A DNA stretch of 9,981 bases, taken from the NCBI GenBank assembly GCA_021796135.1, contig JAJYOQ010000122.1, positions 1 through 9,981 on the forward strand, in the 5' to 3' direction. The position numbers and the translations under genes are program-made. This DNA comes from Bacteroidota bacterium. Lineage in GTDB: Bacteria > Bacteroidota > Ignavibacteria > Ignavibacteriales > Ignavibacteriaceae. The notes beneath the pieces were generated by a model. The model did no database searches. It saw only the letters and a program-made list of their open reading frames with translations, and had not been told where the DNA came from. Shown here one piece after another: positions 7,094 through 9,981 of the stretch (its first letter is position 1; the number at the start of each line of letters is the position of its first letter).

Positions 7094-8416
7094 ATGAATA
7101 CGATAAAAACCGAACCTATTAAAATTTATAAACAAAGTTTAACTATTGAGATATCCAAAAAGATTGGTACAGCTGCAATTGGTCTAGGTTTTCTTTTATT
7201 TCTTGTAAGCTTGACAGGGTTTACTAATAATCAACCTCTTTTATTTTTCTTTTTAAGCTTTGGACTAATTGTTTCCGGTTCCACCCTTTATTTTATATCT
7301 CAATTAAAGGAGGCGCCGGCAGGAATAAAAAATAATAAAATATTTTTTAATGAAATATCCTCCAAAAAGACTGCAGCATGGATTTTGGGTGTTGTAATAA
7401 CCTTATTTTATATTTTACTATACTGGTTCCCCGACACAATTCAAAACTGGATAAATTTAGTTAATCCGCTGAGTTATTGGATTAGAGGAAAATCCGCCGA
7501 TAAATGGTTTATGTATGGAACATTTTACACTACGGCAGTGATCATTATGGGAATCAGGATGATACTTAAATACAGACATAATCGATATCAAATTCTTAGA
7601 TCTATTTCTGTCAGTATTTTTCAATTAGGATTTTCATTTATTATTCCGGGAATACTTTTAAGACTGAACCAGCCGGAATTTTATTTCAATTATTTCTGGC
7701 CCTTAAAGTTTCAATATCTTTTTCCGGATGAAATAAAATATTTAACTTCGAACGGAGATGCACTAGGATACTTCATGGTATTTTGGGGAATCGCTATGTT
7801 TTTAATAGCCACGCCCATACTCACATATTTTTTTGGAAAGCGCTGGTATTGTTCCTGGGTTTGCGGATGCGGCGGGCTTGCGGAAACTGCAGGAGATCCA
7901 TTTAGGCAGAACTCAGACAAATCCCTTAAAGCATGGAAACTGGAAAGGTGGTCAATTCATTCTGTTTTAGTATTTGTAGTTATAACAACCGGATTGCTAT
8001 GGATTAACTCTGCAACGGGAGGCAAAGAACTAGGAAGTATATCACAAACATTTGCTGATTGGTATGGTTTTGTAATCGGAGCATTATTTTCGGGAATTAT
8101 TGGTGTTGGATTTTATCCCATTTTCGGCAGCCGGGTTTGGTGCAGGTTCGGCTGTCCCATGGCTGCGACACTAGGAATTCTGCAAAAACATTTTTCAAGA
8201 TTCAGAATTACAACAAACGGAGGACAATGTATTTCATGCGGAAACTGTTCAACTTATTGTGAAATGGGTATAGATGTAAAATGGTATGCACAAAGAGGTC
8301 AAAATATAATTCGTTCTTCATGTGTAGGATGCGGTATTTGTTCTGCCGTGTGCCCAAGAGGTGTTTTAAAGCTTGAAAATCTTCCAACTGAAAATAGATA
8401 TAACAAAGTTGATTAA
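7094..8416 (+). CDS. Membrane-bound 4Fe-4S polyferredoxin, NapH/NosR-like
   Basis: This 440-residue integral membrane protein has about eight hydrophobic segments (near 24-43, 48-68, 95-112, 140-158, 169-190, 224-247, 288-304, 324-344). Juxtamembrane cysteines C253, C257 and C259 (WYCSWVCGCG) and C350 and C354 (VWCRFGCPM) correspond to the CxxxCP pair of NapH/NosR/CcoG-type proteins. Two ferredoxin-like 4Fe-4S motifs follow near the C-terminus: CISCGNCSTYC (379-389) and CVGCGICSAVCP (410-421). NapH-type proteins move electrons between the quinone pool and a redox partner. No N-terminal FMN-binding domain of the NosR/RnfG type is seen. It follows the flavoprotein by 10 nt, so the two may form a membrane electron-transfer unit feeding the radical SAM enzyme or a reductase. 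The usual CP after the first pair is replaced by CGCG, an added cysteine. The Shine-Dalgarno is weak (AGAAG). Subfamily and partner are inferred. Confidence 0.87.
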   Translation: MNTIKTEPIKIYKQSLTIEISKKIGTAAIGLGFLLFLVSLTGFTNNQPLLFFFLSFGLIVSGSTLYFISQLKEAPAGIKNNKIFFNEISSKKTAAWILGVVITLFYILLYWFPDTIQNWINLVNPLSYWIRGKSADKWFMYGTFYTTAVIIMGIRMILKYRHNRYQILRSISVSIFQLGFSFIIPGILLRLNQPEFYFNYFWPLKFQYLFPDEIKYLTSNGDALGYFMVFWGIAMFLIATPILTYFFGKRWYCSWVCGCGGLAETAGDPFRQNSDKSLKAWKLERWSIHSVLVFVVITTGLLWINSATGGKELGSISQTFADWYGFVIGALFSGIIGVGFYPIFGSRVWCRFGCPMAATLGILQKHFSRFRITTNGGQCISCGNCSTYCEMGIDVKWYAQRGQNIIRSSCVGCGICSAVCPRGVLKLENLPTENRYNKVD

Positions 8417-8480
8417 TTTGGATGATTATCAATAGATTTACTAACAAAATATATACATTAATAGCATATTTAAGCATATA

Positions 8481-9239
8481 ATGAAGAAAATTTTTCAGGG
8501 ATTAAAAAGTACAGTTGTAAAATTAAATACCTCGGAAAAAACTAATAAATCAATTATTTCAATAATAATATTTATCCGATACCCCGAGAATGGGAAAGTT
8601 AAGACTCGTTTAGCGTTAACAATCGGAGACAATTATGCGAAAGAATTTTACAAAATTATTGCGCAGAGTATTGTCGCTGAAGTTAAAAGAGTTAAGAATT
8701 CAAAGATTTATTTATTCTCTGCCGAAATAGAGGCAACCGAGAAAATCAAGAAATGGTTAAAAGGAAATTTTCTTGTTACTAATCAGGAAGGAGAAGGTTT
8801 AGGTACGAGAATGTCAAATGCATTTTTGAGTTTATTCTCTTCCGGCACAAAGAAAACTTTACTTATCGGAACGGATATACCAGATATCAGCAAAGAAATA
8901 ATCGAAAAGGCATCTGAAATGCTAGATATATACGATATTGTAATTGGCCCTGCTTTAGATGGAGGTTATTATTTGCTTGGAATGAAAAAACTGTATAATA
9001 CTTTATTTGAGAAAATTCAATTTAGTGTCAATACAGTATTATCTCAGACCATTCTAGAAGTTGAAAAATTAGGTTTAAGTTATTTTATACTCCCTAAACT
9101 TCAAGATATCGATACGGAAGAGGATTTAAAGAATTGGCTTAATAATGGGAGCAGATCAAATTTAAAAAAAGAAATTAACCTTATATATAACTTAATAAAC
9201 GGTAGAGTACCGCAAAGGTGCATTCATTGCGGGGAATAG
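8481..9239 (+). CDS. CofC/MobA-like transferase, DUF2064/TIGR04282 type (rSAM/selenodomain- or arsenosugar-associated)
   Basis: This 252-residue cytoplasmic protein has the nucleotidyltransferase/glycosyltransferase-A fold of the DUF2064/TIGR04282 group. Motifs in order are FIRYPENGKVKTRLA (31-45; NTP-binding loop), EGEGLGTRM (103-111), LIGTDIPDIS (128-137; acidic metal-binding), GPALDGGYYLLGM (157-169) and LQDIDTEEDL (207-216). This family was first described as 'rSAM/selenodomain-associated transferase 1' and is now often labelled arsenosugar-biosynthesis glycosyltransferase. Here too it lies beside a radical SAM gene, which fits. Oddities: the homologous domain begins only near residue 25, so there is a short Lys/Thr-rich N-terminal extension, and the end carries a two-cysteine tail, RCIHCGE (246-252), outside the fold. 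The gene is 64 nt after the polyferredoxin and has no visible Shine-Dalgarno, so it may be less tightly coupled to the operon. Donor and acceptor are unknown. Confidence 0.87.
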   Translation: MKKIFQGLKSTVVKLNTSEKTNKSIISIIIFIRYPENGKVKTRLALTIGDNYAKEFYKIIAQSIVAEVKRVKNSKIYLFSAEIEATEKIKKWLKGNFLVTNQEGEGLGTRMSNAFLSLFSSGTKKTLLIGTDIPDISKEIIEKASEMLDIYDIVIGPALDGGYYLLGMKKLYNTLFEKIQFSVNTVLSQTILEVEKLGLSYFILPKLQDIDTEEDLKNWLNNGSRSNLKKEINLIYNLINGRVPQRCIHCGE

Positions 9240-9242
9240 AAA

Positions 9243-9485
9243 CTATAGCATATTTTTTCTCTTTGAAATCATTGATAAAAGATTTAATTCGTCAATATCA
9301 CCATATGAGAATAATTTATCATCTATTAGCAGCGCAGGTAAAATACTAATACCCTTATCATTATATTCTTTTTCATTTATTATATTTAAATAAACATCGG
9401 GATATCGCAGGGCAATATCTTTTAATTTAGCCTTTGCGCGAATACATGCCGAACAATTATTCGTAATAATTAAAGATAGTTTCAT
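9243..9485 (-). CDS. Small thioredoxin/glutaredoxin-like protein with CSAC motif
   Basis: This 80-residue protein has a minimal thioredoxin fold: first strand LSLIITN (3-9), redox motif CSAC (11-14) at the start of helix 1, and ILPALLIDD (48-56) carrying the cis-proline P50 opposite the CxxC. GDIDEL follows in the final helix. It resembles the small glutaredoxin-like/thioredoxin-like domains that reduce disulfides or carry electrons in the cytoplasm; no signal peptide is seen. It lies downstream of the Crp-type gene on the same strand (59-nt gap) and ends only 3 nt from the convergent transferase gene. The start codon lies inside an 8-bp inverted repeat (9480-9498) and no Shine-Dalgarno is visible. 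Possible roles are to reduce a partner in the cluster, possibly the cysteine tail of the transferase, or to report redox state; these are guesses. Confidence 0.75.
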   Translation of the reverse strand: MKLSLIITNNCSACIRAKAKLKDIALRYPDVYLNIINEKEYNDKGISILPALLIDDKLFSYGDIDELNLLSMISKRKNML

Positions 9486-9498
9486 TTTTTAAATGAAA
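9480..9498. repeat. Inverted repeat covering the start codon of the thioredoxin-like gene
   Basis: TTTCATTT-TTT-AAATGAAA has perfect 8-bp arms and a 3-nt loop. In the minus-strand mRNA the ATG would sit in the 3' arm of the hairpin. It is nearly all A·U, so it should be weak. Confidence 0.4.
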
Positions 9499-9521
9499 AA
9501 TAGGAAGGAAGTCATAAAAAA

Positions 9522-9541
9522 AATGTCAATTATTTGACATT
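9522..9541. terminator. Perfect 20-bp palindrome followed by a T-run: terminator of the Crp-type gene and/or Crp-type operator
   Basis: AATGTCAATTATTTGACATT has perfect 8-bp arms with a 4-nt spacer, beginning 3 nt after the stop of the Crp-type gene. Read on the minus strand the hairpin is followed by six further Ts (9521-9516), as in an intrinsic terminator, but each arm has only two G·C pairs, so the stem is weak. It resembles the site at 1368-1387 in front of the porin operon (15 of 20 positions), which argues for an operator; in that role it would sit upstream of the thioredoxin-like gene. Both roles may apply. Confidence 0.5.
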
Positions 9542-9544
9542 ATT

Positions 9545-9981
9545 TTAGATTGAAAGTTTCTTTAATTCATCAGGTTTCAAAATAATTAGCTTTTTTCGAT
9601 CAAAATTTATAATACCTTTTTCCCGAAGATCCGAAAGGAGATAATTAACTGTTTGTCTAGAACTGGCAGTGATTTCACCGATATCCTGATGTTTAAGGAA
9701 AGGTTTAATAAATATTTGTGCGCCCAATTCTTTTCCGTTTTTTTCAGCTAATCTTAATATAAAAGAAATAATTCTTTGATTGGCATCTTTAAAGACAAGA
9801 TCTTCGATTCTTTCCGAATAGCTTCGTAGTTTTAGTCCGATGAGCTTTGTCATTTTTAAATTCAATGAAGGGTTTTTATTTATAAAATCTGCAAGTTCAT
9901 TTTTATTTATTGCGCATATTAGGGAAGGTTCAATTGTAACAGCATAATCAGTTCTTTGTTCTTCTTCGAGATAAGCCATTT
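9545..9981 (-). CDS. Crp/Fnr-family transcription regulator (partial, N-terminus outside window)
   Basis: The 144 residues from the Met at 9979 are the end of a Crp/Fnr-type regulator; the frame stays open to the edge, so that Met is probably internal. The first ~25 residues are the last strands of the effector-binding barrel. Next comes the long dimerisation helix (about 30-62), then a winged helix-turn-helix with HQDIGEITASSRQTVNYLL (97-115) and the wing INFDRKKLIIL (124-134). The recognition helix reads SSRQTVNYLL: the Arg of E. coli CRP's RETVGR is kept, but the Glu is Gln and the second Arg is Tyr. The target should therefore differ from TGTGA or TTGAT. No Fnr-type cysteines are seen in the visible part, but the N-terminus that would carry them is missing. 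The effector is unknown. It is probably transcribed with the thioredoxin-like gene unless the palindrome at 9522-9541 ends transcription. Confidence 0.85.
   Translation of the reverse strand, partial: MAYLEEEQRTDYAVTIEPSLICAINKNELADFINKNPSLNLKMTKLIGLKLRSYSERIEDLVFKDANQRIISFILRLAEKNGKELGAQIFIKPFLKHQDIGEITASSRQTVNYLLSDLREKGIINFDRKKLIILKPDELKKLSI

Noticed and set aside
8208..8477. Minus-strand open frame of 89 codons across the end of the polyferredoxin gene
   Set aside because: It is antisense to the 4Fe-4S motifs and the short gap after them, without a family pattern.
8417..8480. Possible promoter or terminator in the 64-nt gap before the transferase
   Set aside because: TATAAT at 8477-8482 overlaps the transferase start codon itself, and no G·C-containing hairpin with a T-run is present.
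9493..9537. Tiny plus-strand frame (14 codons) after AGGAAGG-like sequence in the gap before the Crp-type gene
   Set aside because: The purine-rich stretch lies inside the frame rather than before it, and the codons cross the palindrome; it is most likely chance.

Overview
The window is AT-rich (roughly one third G+C by eye). Several genes have clear Shine-Dalgarno sequences, and one starts with GTG and one with TTG. Protein style (OprP/OprO-type porin with a terminal Phe, GH113-like secreted protein, Lys/Asn/Ile-rich proteins) suggests a Gram-negative of the Bacteroidota/Ignavibacteriota/Chlorobiota neighbourhood. This placement is an inference; no rRNA or marker gene is present.

Layout. 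(1) Positions 1-1289, minus strand, hold the first 429 codons of a membrane-anchored or secreted protein. It has a degenerate peptidase-MA-like region followed by a GH113-like TIM-barrel, and it runs off the left edge. It was found by reading the reverse strand by hand. (2) Positions 1290-1525 are a divergent intergenic region with a candidate operator/promoter. (3) Positions 1526-8416, plus strand, form a tight six-gene run with gaps of 16, 16, -8, 17 and 10 nt: OprP/OprO-type porin, sodium:solute symporter (SSS), SPASM-like radical SAM enzyme, calcineurin-like phosphoesterase homologue with an altered motif I, FAD/NAD(P) oxidoreductase, and a NapH/NosR-like membrane polyferredoxin. (4) Positions 8481-9239 hold a CofC-like transferase of the DUF2064/TIGR04282 type ('rSAM/selenodomain-associated', also labelled arsenosugar-biosynthesis glycosyltransferase), 64 nt further on. 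(5) On the minus strand, ending only 3 nt from that gene, are an 80-residue thioredoxin/glutaredoxin-like protein and the C-terminal two thirds of a Crp/Fnr-type regulator cut by the right edge.

How it may work together (inference). The porin and symporter would bring a small solute through outer and inner membranes. The polyferredoxin and flavoprotein would move electrons between the membrane pool, NAD(P)H and Fe-S enzymes. The radical SAM enzyme, phosphoesterase homologue and CofC-like transferase would modify a small molecule. A Crp-type regulator with a dithiol protein beside it could provide control. A 20-bp palindrome just after the regulator gene resembles a site in front of the porin operon, which hints at a shared operator, although the palindrome also looks like a terminator. 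The substrate cannot be read from the sequence; the TIGR04282-type gene makes an arsenic- or selenium-related small-molecule pathway one candidate.

There is no tRNA, rRNA, CRISPR array, insertion sequence or integrase in the window, and no gene-free stretch longer than 236 bp.
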